A stretch of 6,545 bases of DNA from Hinthialibacter sp964556895. GTDB taxonomy: Bacteria; Hinthialibacterota; Hinthialibacteria; Hinthialibacterales; Hinthialibacteraceae. Position numbers and translations under genes: made by a program. Under the pieces are notes generated by a model. It did not search any database and had not been told where the DNA came from. It saw only the letters and a program-made list of their open reading frames with translations. The stretch is taken from assembly GCA_964556895.1 (NCBI GenBank), contig CAZKYC010000141.1:1-6545 (forward strand), written 5' to 3'. Positions 1 to 6,289 of the stretch are shown in pieces (within the stretch, counting starts at the first letter, position 1; every line of letters begins with the position of its first letter).

Positions 1-89
1 GTAAAGCGCGCCCGAATCCGCCGCGGCGGACAGCGATAGGTACAGTTAGGCAAACTCAATCCGCACATAATTCTGGCAACCACTATAAT
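1..89 (+). repeat. Left arm of long inverted repeat flanking the suf operon
   Basis: This stretch matches the reverse complement of 6290-6377 with five substitutions and one single-base gap over 89 positions, about 93% identity. The longest exact block runs from the AAACTCAATCC stretch to the inner end at base 89. It contains a 14-bp perfect palindrome, TCCGCCGCGGCGGA, at 17-30, also present in the other arm. Similarity stops abruptly at base 89, so the inner boundary is sharp. The outer boundary cannot be seen because the window starts inside or at the edge of the repeat. No intact reading frame is shared by the two copies. It could be a dispersed repeat, a MITE-like element or one end of a larger mobile unit. 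Confidence 0.9.
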
Positions 90-133
90 AATCCGGGCCA
101 TCCTGATTCTGACGAACGAACGGGATCTCCCCG

Positions 134-168
134 GGCGCTGACGCGCCGTCCCCCCTTAAAAAGGGGGG
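134..168 (+). repeat. Double-hairpin palindromic repeat, copy A
   Basis: Two hairpins lie side by side: GGCGC-TGAC-GCGCC (134-147), then CCCCCCTT-AAA-AAGGGGGG (150-168), separated by GT. The same pair, in the same order and with the same stems but different loops, appears on the opposite strand at 4535-4570. That makes this a dispersed REP-like repeat rather than a one-off structure. It lies about 85 nt past the sufT stop in the direction of transcription. No T-run follows the stem on the minus strand, so it is not a canonical intrinsic terminator, although it could block 3' exonucleases at the end of the suf mRNA. Confidence 0.7.
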
Positions 169-196
169 CGTATTCTGGATCTGGAGATCAATTCGG

Positions 197-228
197 TAGG
201 CTATTCGCTGCGGCGAACTACGCCCCTA
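197..228 (-). other. Imperfect hairpin downstream of sufT
   Basis: An inner stem TTCGC/GCGAA (204-208 with 213-217, loop TGCG) is enclosed by an outer stem, either GGC/GCC (199-201 with 222-224) or TAGG/CCTA (197-200 with 225-228). It begins about 25 nt after the sufT stop codon and would be the first structure at the 3' end of the operon transcript. There is no T-tract after it, so a role as intrinsic terminator is unlikely. It may be a processing or stability element, or another repeat. No other terminator was seen between sufT and the window edge. Confidence 0.4.
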
Positions 229-253
229 TTGGTTTTGTGTACTTGTGTTTCGC

Positions 254-583
254 TTAAAAGCCCAGTTCCAGGCGGGCGGCTTCTGACATCATGTCGGGCG
301 TCCAGGGCGGGTCCCACACCACTTCGACCTTGGCGTCGTCAACGCCGTCGACGGTGCGCACCTTGTCTTCGACCTCGCCGGGCAGCGTGCCCGCCACCGG
401 ACACGCCGGCGAGGTCAGCGTCATGGTGACGTCTGCGAACTTGTCGTCAGGCTGAAAGTCAATGGTATAGATTAACCCCAGTTCATAAATGTCGACCGGG
501 ATCTCAGGGTCATAGCAGGTTTTGAGCGCTTCGACGATGCGTTCTTTCACATCGGGTTGCGCGGTTGACGTATTCTCAGTCAT
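254..583 (-). CDS. sufT: SufT-type MIP18 family (DUF59) iron-sulfur maturation protein
   Basis: This is a 109-residue cytosolic protein that consists almost entirely of one MIP18/DUF59 domain. The family signatures are clear: the DPE motif at residues 25-27 followed by IPVDIYELGLIY, the TSPACP motif with the conserved Cys61, and the C-terminal block WDPPWTPDMMSEAARLELGF (residues 90-109) typical of SUF-linked members. Such proteins act in maturation or transfer of Fe-S clusters to client enzymes; the exact step is not settled. The ATG at 583 is preceded by a GAGGT Shine-Dalgarno sequence (590-594) at 6-nt spacing. It is the last gene of the operon, 19 nt after the sufU stop. It is shorter than the proteobacterial SufT form, which carries an extra N-terminal region. 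A PaaD-like or ApbC-partner role is possible, but the operon position favours SUF. Confidence 0.93.
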   Translation of the reverse strand: MTENTSTAQPDVKERIVEALKTCYDPEIPVDIYELGLIYTIDFQPDDKFADVTMTLTSPACPVAGTLPGEVEDKVRTVDGVDDAKVEVVWDPPWTPDMMSEAARLELGF

Positions 584-602
584 CGAATTACCTCAATTCA
601 GG

Positions 603-1043
603 TCATTGCGTAGTTATCGCTTCAGCCTGGCTGTTCAACGCCGCTTCGAGCGTCTTCCAGGGCAACAACGCGCATTGAACGCGCATCGGGAACGCTTTCA
701 CGCCTGCCAGCGCAACGACGTTGTCATTGCTGCTGCATGTCCCTTCCCCGTTGAGCGCCTGGTTGACTTCACCCACTAGATTTAATGCTTCGCTGGTGGT
801 CTTGCCCGCCGCCGCTTCGGTCATAATCGAAGCGGACGCGGCTGAGATGGCGCAGCCTTCATGCACAAACGATATCTGGCTGACACGGGCGTCACCAAAC
901 TTCACATAGACCGTACAGCGGTCGCCGCACAAGGCGTTGTATCCCTCGCCAACCCGGTCGGGCGCATCTAGCGCGAAGCAGTTTCGCGGGTTGCGCGAAT
1001 GGTCAAGAATAATCTCTTGATATATTTCGCTAAGTTCAGCCAT
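603..1043 (-). CDS. sufU: SufU, zinc-dependent sulfur acceptor / U-type assembly protein
   Basis: This 146-residue IscU-like protein of the SufU subfamily accepts persulfide sulfur from SufS and passes it to the SufBCD scaffold. The zinc ligands expected for SufU are visible: Cys39 and Asp41 in LCGDR, Cys64 in HEGCAISAASAS, and Cys124 in RVQCALLPWK. The stretch between Cys64 and Cys124 is lengthened as in SufU and unlike IscU, which places it with the zinc sulfurtransferases rather than the scaffold IscU. Cys22, Cys43 (two residues after Asp41) and Cys103 are further cysteines not required by the family. The ATG shares a base with the sufS stop (TAATG), implying translational coupling to the desulfurase it works with. 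No SufE gene is present, which agrees with SufU being the sulfur acceptor here. Confidence 0.95.
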   Translation of the reverse strand: MAELSEIYQEIILDHSRNPRNCFALDAPDRVGEGYNALCGDRCTVYVKFGDARVSQISFVHEGCAISAASASIMTEAAAGKTTSEALNLVGEVNQALNGEGTCSSNDNVVALAGVKAFPMRVQCALLPWKTLEAALNSQAEAITTQ

Positions 1044-2317
1044 TAGCCAAACAGTTTAATCGCTTTTTTTACGCCGTCAGCCAGGCGGTCGAGTTCGTCT
1101 TTGGTATTATAGAACGACATCGACGCTCGCGTCGTCGCCGGGACGTTAAAGCGCTTCATCAGCGGTTCGGTGCAATGGTGTCCGGTGCGCACCGCAATGC
1201 CCTCACGGTCTAAGATGGTGCCGACATCGTGAGGATGGGCGCAGTCGAGCGTAAAACTGATTACCGCCGCCTTGTTGGGCGTCTCGCCGATGATTTTTAC
1301 GCCTTCAATGTCGGTCAGTTTCTCGGTTCCATATTCGAGCAATTCATGTTCATAGGCGGTGATGGCGCCGAGCCCGACAGACTCGACATAGTCAATCGCC
1401 GCGCCCAGCCCGATGGCGCCAATGATGTCGGGCGTACCCGCTTCAAACTTATAGGGAATTTCATTGTATAAAGTTTTCTCAAACGAAACCGACTGAATCA
1501 TGTCGCCGCCGCCAAAAAAGGGCGGCATAGTTTCGAGTCTCTCGCGCTTGCCGTATAACACGCCCACGCCGGAGGGCCCAAACAGTTTGTGACCAGAGAA
1601 GACGAAGAAGTCGCAGTCCATCGCCTCAACGTTAACACGCATGTGAGGCGTCGACTGGGCGCCGTCGACGAGGACCGCCGCGCCTTGAGCATGGGCGCGC
1701 GCGATGATCTCTTCGACCGGGTTGATGGCGCCAAGCGTGTTGGAGACATGGACAACGCAAACCAGTTTGGTCTTCTCGCTGAGCAGCGAACCAAAGGCTT
1801 CAAGGTCAAGTTCGCCATTGTCGAAAATCGGGACGACCTTGAGTTGGGCGCCTGTGCGCTCGCAGGCCATCTGCCAGGGCACGATGTTTGAGTGGTGCTC
1901 CATGTGAGTGATGAGCACTTCGTCTCCCGGTTTGAGGTTGGCGTCGCCCCAGGTGCGCGCCACCAGGTTGATGCCCTCTGTCGCGTTGCGCACAAAGATA
2001 ATTTGTTTCTCGTCAGGCGCGTTGATGAACTGTTTAACTTTCACCCGCGCCTGGTCATGACCGCGAGTGGAAAGTTCACTCAATTTATGGACGCCGCGGT
2101 GAATGTTTGAGTAATACGTTGTCATCACCGCGTTCATGGCGTCGATGACCGCCTGCGGCTTTTGCGCCGAGGCGGCGCTATCTAAATAGGCCAGCGGTTT
2201 GCCATGTACCTGTTGGCGCAAAATCGGGAAATCATTGCGTATTTTTTCTACATCGAACACAGTGGAACGGTCCAATACGGATTCAGTCTGTATGGCGGCG
2301 TTGAGCGCGCTGTTCAT
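1043..2317 (-). CDS. sufS: SufS cysteine desulfurase (group II, PLP-dependent)
   Basis: This 424-residue enzyme converts L-cysteine to L-alanine and leaves a persulfide on its active cysteine. In numbering from the chosen ATG, the PLP lysine is Lys244 in SGHKLFGPSG. The aspartate and glutamine that contact the cofactor are Asp218 and Gln221 in VLVDGAQS, and the stacking-histidine region is EHHSN near 140-144. The catalytic cysteine is Cys382 in RTGHHCTEPLM, the short-loop arrangement of group II enzymes. I chose the ATG at 2317 because an AAGGA Shine-Dalgarno sequence (2324-2328) lies 6 nt upstream. An in-frame TTG at 2353 would add 12 unlikely residues and has no such site. The protein has about 20 residues more at the N-terminus than typical SufS. 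The stop overlaps the sufU start by one base; the gap from sufD is 37 nt. Confidence 0.96.
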   Translation of the reverse strand: MNSALNAAIQTESVLDRSTVFDVEKIRNDFPILRQQVHGKPLAYLDSAASAQKPQAVIDAMNAVMTTYYSNIHRGVHKLSELSTRGHDQARVKVKQFINAPDEKQIIFVRNATEGINLVARTWGDANLKPGDEVLITHMEHHSNIVPWQMACERTGAQLKVVPIFDNGELDLEAFGSLLSEKTKLVCVVHVSNTLGAINPVEEIIARAHAQGAAVLVDGAQSTPHMRVNVEAMDCDFFVFSGHKLFGPSGVGVLYGKRERLETMPPFFGGGDMIQSVSFEKTLYNEIPYKFEAGTPDIIGAIGLGAAIDYVESVGLGAITAYEHELLEYGTEKLTDIEGVKIIGETPNKAAVISFTLDCAHPHDVGTILDREGIAVRTGHHCTEPLMKRFNVPATTRASMSFYNTKDELDRLADGVKKAIKLFG

Positions 2318-2323
2318 GGTAGT

Positions 2324-2328
2324 TCCTT
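2324..2328 (-). promoter_or_regulatory. Shine-Dalgarno site deciding the sufS start
   Basis: AAGGA on the minus strand lies 6 nt before the ATG at 2317. It supports this ATG over the in-frame TTG at 2353, which sits one base after the sufD stop codon and has no purine-rich element at a usable distance. Confidence 0.75.
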
Positions 2329-2354
2329 CGTGCTCCGTCCCTAAGCGCCGCAAC

Positions 2355-3683
2355 CTAGATCGACAGGCGGCGGCTGATCATGGCGTCGATTTCTTCGCGC
2401 ACGGCTTCGAGCGGGATTCCATCGACGACTTCCTTGGCGAACGCATAGGTCAACATCGCCCACGCTTGGTGTTTGGTGATGCCGCGCGCCTGGGCGTAAA
2501 AGATGGCGTCCTGATTTAACCGTCCCGTGGTGGCGCCGTGAGTACACTTCACGTCGTCGGCGTAAATCTCGAGTTGCGGCATGGCGTGGGCGCTGGCTTT
2601 GTCTGACAACAACAGGCTCTGGCTGTTTTGTTTGGCGTCGGTTTTTTGCGCGTCTTTTTGCACAAAAATCTTGCCTTTGAAGATCGACTGTGAGTCGTCA
2701 TTCAAAATCGATTTATACATTTCCCAACTGTGGCAATGGGGCTTTTCATGAAACAAGGTTGTCTGGTTGTCAACGTGTTGGCCGCCTTCGGTGAGAACCA
2801 ACCCGTTCAAGGTGCAGTCAATGCCTTCGGCGTCGAGCGTGGCGTCGATACTGTTTCGCGTCAATGCGGCGCCATAACAGATGTTGTGGTGGGTGACCAC
2901 TGCGTCTTTTGAAAGCAGCGATTTTGTTGTCGAAATGTGATAGGCGTCTTGGGCCTCGCGCTGAAGACGAACGATATGAACGTTCACGCCTTCTCCCGCG
3001 ACCACTTCAGTCACCGCGTTGGTAAAATAGGCCTCGCCTTGGCCAGCAAACGACTCGATCACGTTAAACTCTGAGTTGTTGCCTGCGATGATTAACGTAC
3101 GCGGGTAACTAACTACCTGGCTATTGGCGGCGTTCGTTAAATAAATCAAATGCACCGGTTTGTCTAAGACCGCGCCTTTGGGGACAAATATCACTGCGCC
3201 ATCGCGCATCATCGCGGTGTTGAGCGCCGCGAAAGCGTTGGTCTCATAGCTGCCAAGACGCGCCAGGTGAGGCTCAACCATACCTGGGTCGGTCTCAAGC
3301 GCAGACGATAGAGCCCCGATCTTGATGTTCGCCGGAATGTCGGCCAAGTCAGACAGCTCGGTTGAGAAAAACCCGTTGACGAACACCAGGCGGTAGGCGT
3401 CTTGAGCCGGAATCGACACACTCTTCAACGCTTCGCTGTCATACTCGCCCGCTTCGCCGGGGGCGACGAATGTCTGGCTCGCCAATTCGCGGACGCTGGT
3501 AAAGCGCCATTCTTCCTGCCGTGTGGTCGGGAACCCCAACTCGTCAAATTTATTGAACGCCTGCTTGCGAATCTCTGACAACCAGGCGGGTTCGTTTCCT
3601 GTTACTTTTTTACAAAGAAACTCAAAGGCCGCTTTGTAGAGCGCCTTCGCTTCCTGGAATTCGGTGGTGGTTTGTGCGCACAT
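2355..3683 (-). CDS. sufD: SufD, scaffold subunit of the SufBCD complex
   Basis: This 442-residue SufD pairs with SufB and binds SufC, forming the SufBC2D scaffold. An N-terminal helical part contains the family block LGFPTTRQEEWRFTSV (about residues 50-65). A beta-helix core of the SufB/SufD family follows, and a C-terminal helical region docks SufC. The conserved histidine matching E. coli SufD His360, implicated in cluster assembly at the SufB-SufD interface, is His382 in KCTHGATTG. Two starts are possible: ATG at 3683, whose GGAG site (3695-3698) is 11 nt away, or an in-frame TTG at 3689 with the same GGAG at 5 nt. They differ by only two residues; I report the ATG. Length is within the usual range and no damage is seen. 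The gap from sufC is 39 nt. Confidence 0.95.
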   Translation of the reverse strand: MCAQTTTEFQEAKALYKAAFEFLCKKVTGNEPAWLSEIRKQAFNKFDELGFPTTRQEEWRFTSVRELASQTFVAPGEAGEYDSEALKSVSIPAQDAYRLVFVNGFFSTELSDLADIPANIKIGALSSALETDPGMVEPHLARLGSYETNAFAALNTAMMRDGAVIFVPKGAVLDKPVHLIYLTNAANSQVVSYPRTLIIAGNNSEFNVIESFAGQGEAYFTNAVTEVVAGEGVNVHIVRLQREAQDAYHISTTKSLLSKDAVVTHHNICYGAALTRNSIDATLDAEGIDCTLNGLVLTEGGQHVDNQTTLFHEKPHCHSWEMYKSILNDDSQSIFKGKIFVQKDAQKTDAKQNSQSLLLSDKASAHAMPQLEIYADDVKCTHGATTGRLNQDAIFYAQARGITKHQAWAMLTYAFAKEVVDGIPLEAVREEIDAMISRRLSI

Positions 3684-3694
3684 AGTCAATCAAT

Positions 3695-3698
3695 CTCC
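3695..3698 (-). promoter_or_regulatory. Shine-Dalgarno site of sufD with ambiguous start
   Basis: GGAG lies 5 nt before a TTG codon at 3689 and 11 nt before the in-frame ATG at 3683. Spacing favours TTG; codon preference favours ATG. The choice changes the protein by two residues only. Confidence 0.55.
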
Positions 3699-3722
3699 AT
3701 AGGGTTTGCGTAACAAATCGAA

Positions 3723-4475
3723 TTAAGCAGCGCCTTCTTCGAGCCAGGCGTAGCCCTTCTCTTCGACCTCATGGGCGAGGTCGCTGCCGCCGGTGCGCAC
3801 AATCTTGCCGTCAGCGAGAATGTGGACGATGTCCGGCTCCAGATAATTGAGTATGCGCTGGTAGTGAGTGATACAGATAATGCCGCGTTCATCATTGCGC
3901 AATTTATCGATGCCGCTCGCGACGGTGCGCAAGGCGTCGACGTCGAGGCCTGAATCGGTTTCGTCGAGAATCGCCAGTTTGGGGTCTAACATCGCCATCT
4001 GGAAGATTTCGTTGCGTTTCTTTTCGCCGCCCGAGAAGCCTTCGTTGACGTTGCGCTTAATGAGTTTGTCATCGAGCTCGACCAATTTGGCCTTTTCTTT
4101 CATCAGTTTGATAAACTCGACCGCATCGATTTCGTCTTGACCGTGATACTTACGAATCGCGTTATACGCGGTCCTCAAGAAGTAGTTATTTTGCACGCCG
4201 GGAATCTCGACCGGGTATTGAAACGCCATGAACAGGCCCTCACAGGCGCGCTCATTCGGTTCGAGTTCGAGCAGGTCTTTACCGTTAAACAGAATCTCGC
4301 CTTCGGTGACTTCAAAGGCGTCGTTGCCCGCCAACACTTGCGAGAGAGTGCTCTTGCCGGAACCGTTGGGGCCCATGATGGCGTGCACTTCGCCAGGGTT
4401 TACTGTCAGGTTCACGCCTTTCAAAATTTCTTTGCCGTCGATTGAGGCGTGTAAGTTTTTAATGTCTAACAACAT
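3723..4475 (-). CDS. sufC: SufC, ATPase of the SufBCD complex
   Basis: This 250-residue ABC-type ATPase drives conformational change of the SufBC2D scaffold during cluster assembly. It is cytosolic and has no membrane partner. All nucleotide-binding motifs are intact: Walker A GPNGSGKST at residues 35-43, Q-loop Gln86 in FQYPVEIPG, ABC signature FSGGEKKR at 147-154, Walker B LAILDETDSGLD with Asp171 and Glu172, and switch His204 in ITHYQR. The FQYPVEIPG and DETDSGLD wording is diagnostic of SufC within the ABC superfamily. The ATG at 4475 has a GGAG site (4485-4488) at 9-nt spacing. The gene is separated from sufB by 164 nt of repeat-rich sequence, far more than any other gap in the operon, so its expression may be set partly by RNA structure there. 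Confidence 0.97.
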   Translation of the reverse strand: MLLDIKNLHASIDGKEILKGVNLTVNPGEVHAIMGPNGSGKSTLSQVLAGNDAFEVTEGEILFNGKDLLELEPNERACEGLFMAFQYPVEIPGVQNNYFLRTAYNAIRKYHGQDEIDAVEFIKLMKEKAKLVELDDKLIKRNVNEGFSGGEKKRNEIFQMAMLDPKLAILDETDSGLDVDALRTVASGIDKLRNDERGIICITHYQRILNYLEPDIVHILADGKIVRTGGSDLAHEVEEKGYAWLEEGAA

Positions 4476-4534
4476 GATCTTTGTCTCCGTATGGTTTCAA
4501 GTTTTTTTATATTTCTTTTACAACCAGGCGTTTC

Positions 4535-4576
4535 CCCCCCTTGTTAAGGGGGGATGGCGCAGAATGCGCCGGGGGG
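4535..4576 (-). repeat. Double-hairpin palindromic repeat, copy B, inside the operon
   Basis: CCCCCCTT-GTT-AAGGGGGG (4535-4553) is followed by GGCGC-AGAAT-GCGCC (4556-4570) and then six G. Read on the minus strand this gives the same order and stems as the copy at 134-168, with changed loops, so the two copies are in opposite orientation. This copy lies in the transcribed gap between sufB and sufC. In the mRNA both hairpins would form downstream of the sufB stop. Known roles of comparable intercistronic palindromes are protection of the upstream message from exonucleases or partial termination. Which applies here is not shown. Confidence 0.75.
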
Positions 4577-4590
4577 ACCAAGTGTTACTT

Positions 4591-4626
4591 CAAGGGTCGT
4601 CGGCGCTTCGCGCCGCTTTGCCCTTG
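4591..4626 (-). other. Strong two-tier hairpin just after the sufB stop
   Basis: An inner perfect stem CGGCGC-TTC-GCGCCG (4601-4615) is enclosed by an outer stem CAAGGG/CCCTTG (4591-4596 with 4621-4626). Small internal loops (TCGT and CTTTG) separate the two. It begins 13 nt after the sufB stop codon in the direction of transcription. Together with the double-hairpin repeat that follows, it fills most of the sufB-sufC gap. There is no T-run after it, so it is better read as a stability or attenuation element than as an intrinsic terminator. Confidence 0.6.
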
Positions 4627-4639
4627 CCACCCCGGGTTC

Positions 4640-6082
4640 TTACCCCACCGAGCCTTCGAGGCTAATGCTGAGCAACTTCTGCGCCTCGACCGCGAACTCC
4701 ATCGGCAACTCGCGGAACACTTCCTTACAAAAACCGTTAACGATGATGTTGACCGCGTCTTCTTCAGACAGCCCGCGCTGTTGGCAGTAGAAAATCTGGT
4801 CTTCGCCGATTTTTGAGGTAGTCGCCTCGTGTTCGATGTTGGCGGTATTGTTTTGTACGTCTATATAAGGGAACGTGTGCGCGCCGCACTTGTCGCCCAT
4901 TAACATAGAGTCGCACTGAGTGTAGTTACGCGCGCCATCGGCGTTCTTCATGATCTTGACCTGGCCGCGGTAGGTGTTTTGGCCCTGCCCCGCCGAGATG
5001 CCTTTTGAGATAATGGTGCTCTTGGTGTTTTTGCCTATATGCACCATCTTGGTTCCGGTGTCAGCCTGTTGGAAATGATTGGTCAGCGCAACTGAATAAA
5101 ACTCACCGACCGAATTGTCTCCCTGCAGGATGCAGCTGGGGTATTTCCAGGTAATGGCGGAACCGGTCTCAACCTGCGTCCATGAAATCTTGGCGTTTTC
5201 AGAGGCCTTACCGCGCTTGGTGACGAAGTTGAGGATGCCGCCCTTGCCGTCTTTGTCGCCAGGATACCAGTTCTGAACGGTCGAATATTTGATGGTCGCG
5301 CCTTTGAGCGCAACCAGTTCGACCACCGCCGCGTGCAGCTGCTGGCTACTGCGCTGGGGCGCGGTGCAGCCTTCGAGATAACTGACATGCGAGCCTTCGT
5401 CGGCGACAATCAGCGTGCGTTCAAACTGTCCGGTGTTTTCGGCGTTGATTCGGAAGTAGGTCGAGAGTTCCATCGGGCAGCGCACGCCCTTCGGAATATA
5501 GACAAACGAGCCGTCGCTAAACGCGGCGGAATTCAAGGTCGCATAAAAGTTGTCGGTATACGGAACCACCGTGCCCAGGTATTTTTTGACAAGGTCGGGG
5601 TGGTTTTCGACCGCCTCTGAGAACGAGCAGAAGATGATGCCCAATTCAGCAAGTTTTTCTTTATACGACGTATGAACCGACACGCTGTCAAACACCGCGT
5701 CGACCGCCACCCCCGCCAACAACTCTTGTTCCTTAAGCGGGATGCCGAGTTTATTATAGGTCTCTAAAATCTCAGGGTCGACTTCGTCGAGGCTTTTGGG
5801 CTTTTCGGCGTCGGTCTTGGGCGCCGCATAGTAATAGGCGTCTTGATAGTCGATGGGGCCATACTCAAAGTGGGGCCATTTTGGCTCTTTCATTTCGAGC
5901 CAATGGCGGTAGGCCTTCAGTCGCCACTCAAGCATGAATTCAGGCTCATTCTTCTTGGCCGAGATCATACGTACGATGTCTTCGTTGATCCCTTTGGGGA
6001 ACACTTCTTGTTCGACATCGGTGACGAAGCCGTATTTATAGTCCTGCATTGCTCCCTGAATGGTTTCGTTCGATGAGGACAT
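4640..6082 (-). CDS. sufB: SufB, scaffold subunit of the SufBCD complex
   Basis: This 480-residue SufB is the core subunit on which the nascent cluster forms with SufD and SufC. The first ~150 residues form the N-terminal region (EWRLKAYRHWLEM, residues 52-64), followed by the long beta-helix core and a C-terminal helical SufC-binding end. Residues matching functional positions of E. coli SufB are present: Cys239 in LEGCTAP (E. coli Cys254), Cys390 in YTQCDSM (Cys405) and Glu419 in EHEATTS (Glu434). From Cys390 to the C-terminus the length is the same as in E. coli. The ATG at 6082 is preceded by AAAGGAG at 6-nt spacing, the strongest ribosome site in the window. It is the first gene of the operon, about 88 nt after the predicted transcription start. 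Confidence 0.98.
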   Translation of the reverse strand: MSSSNETIQGAMQDYKYGFVTDVEQEVFPKGINEDIVRMISAKKNEPEFMLEWRLKAYRHWLEMKEPKWPHFEYGPIDYQDAYYYAAPKTDAEKPKSLDEVDPEILETYNKLGIPLKEQELLAGVAVDAVFDSVSVHTSYKEKLAELGIIFCSFSEAVENHPDLVKKYLGTVVPYTDNFYATLNSAAFSDGSFVYIPKGVRCPMELSTYFRINAENTGQFERTLIVADEGSHVSYLEGCTAPQRSSQQLHAAVVELVALKGATIKYSTVQNWYPGDKDGKGGILNFVTKRGKASENAKISWTQVETGSAITWKYPSCILQGDNSVGEFYSVALTNHFQQADTGTKMVHIGKNTKSTIISKGISAGQGQNTYRGQVKIMKNADGARNYTQCDSMLMGDKCGAHTFPYIDVQNNTANIEHEATTSKIGEDQIFYCQQRGLSEEDAVNIIVNGFCKEVFRELPMEFAVEAQKLLSISLEGSVG

Positions 6083-6088
6083 CTACAA

Positions 6089-6095
6089 CTCCTTT
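6089..6095 (-). promoter_or_regulatory. Strong Shine-Dalgarno site of sufB
   Basis: AAAGGAG lies 6 nt before the ATG at 6082. It is close to the ideal anti-16S pairing and fixes the start of the first gene in the operon. Confidence 0.85.
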
Positions 6096-6176
6096 ATAAG
6101 TCAATATATTGGTTTTAATTAAGTTATGATGTGGTTCACAGATGAATGTCGCCGAAGGCCAAAACTAATTTTCTTG

Positions 6177-6206
6177 AGTATACAAAGAAAAACTTGACCA
6201 TGTCAA
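6177..6206 (-). promoter_or_regulatory. Predicted sigma70-type promoter of the suf operon
   Basis: On the minus strand a perfect TTGACA -35 box (6201-6206) is followed, 18 nt later, by TATACT as -10 box (6177-6182), which matches the consensus at five of six positions. Transcription would start near 6170, giving a leader of about 88 nt before sufB. The -35 box lies within the right half of operator-like palindrome 1, so a bound protein would compete with RNA polymerase. A second TTGACA at 6232-6237 with a poor CAAAAT -10 box (6209-6214, 17-nt spacing) is a weaker alternative. No regulator gene is in the window. Confidence 0.7.
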
Positions 6207-6208
6207 CT
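6192..6208. promoter_or_regulatory. Operator-like palindrome 1, overlapping the -35 box
   Basis: The core TTGAC-CAT-GTCAA (6194-6206) is a perfect 5-bp inverted repeat with a 3-nt spacer. One flanking position is mismatched and the next pairs again. Its centre (6200) is 31 bp from the centre of palindrome 2, about three helical turns, so both face the same side of the DNA. The overlap with the -35 box suggests repression. The binding protein is unknown. The half-site resembles that of Rrf2-family regulators such as IscR, but the spacing does not match (see palindrome 2). Confidence 0.6.
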
Positions 6209-6217
6209 ATTTTGCAC

Positions 6218-6244
6218 CAAATACTTGACTCTGTCAAGTATTTG
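6218..6244. promoter_or_regulatory. Operator-like palindrome 2, perfect 12-bp arms
   Basis: CAAATACTTGAC at 6218-6229 is perfectly repeated in inverse at 6233-6244 around the 3-nt spacer TCT, a 27-bp palindrome. The half-site ATACTTGAC fits the E. coli IscR type 1 half-site ATASYYGAC exactly, but IscR has 7 nt between half-sites and here there are 3. FNR/CRP-type sites (TTGAY-N4-RTCAA) are also similar but have an even, 4-nt spacer. It lies just upstream of the predicted promoter. A factor-independent hairpin role is unlikely because it precedes the transcription start. Confidence 0.7.
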
Positions 6245-6289
6245 TCAGCGATTTACAGGTTTTCTTTGAAGTTTTTGAACGTTATTGAG

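Noticed and set aside
150..168. C6/G6 hairpin as intrinsic terminator of the operon
   Set aside because: There is no T-run after the stem on the minus strand, and the same element occurs in the middle of the operon, which points to a repeat rather than a terminator.
1498..1995. Minus-strand 165-codon frame inside sufS
   Set aside because: It is an out-of-frame shadow of sufS, rich in Arg, Ser and Pro, as expected for a shifted reading of this gene.
2318..2353. TTG at 2353 as sufS start
   Set aside because: It adds 12 residues unlike SufS and has no ribosome site, whereas the ATG at 2317 has AAGGA at 6 nt.
4228..4665. Plus-strand frame of 145 codons across the sufC-sufB gap
   Set aside because: It is antisense to sufC and sufB and passes through the hairpin repeats; it has no family features, unlike the intact minus-strand genes.
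6083..6170. Riboswitch or structured leader before sufB
   Set aside because: The roughly 88-nt leader is AT-rich with only a small GCC-TTC-GGC hairpin; I see no known riboswitch core.
6192..6244. CRISPR or tandem repeat array from the TTGAC/GTCAA units
   Set aside because: Only two units, each a palindrome with its own centre and different flanks; operator geometry at a promoter explains them better.
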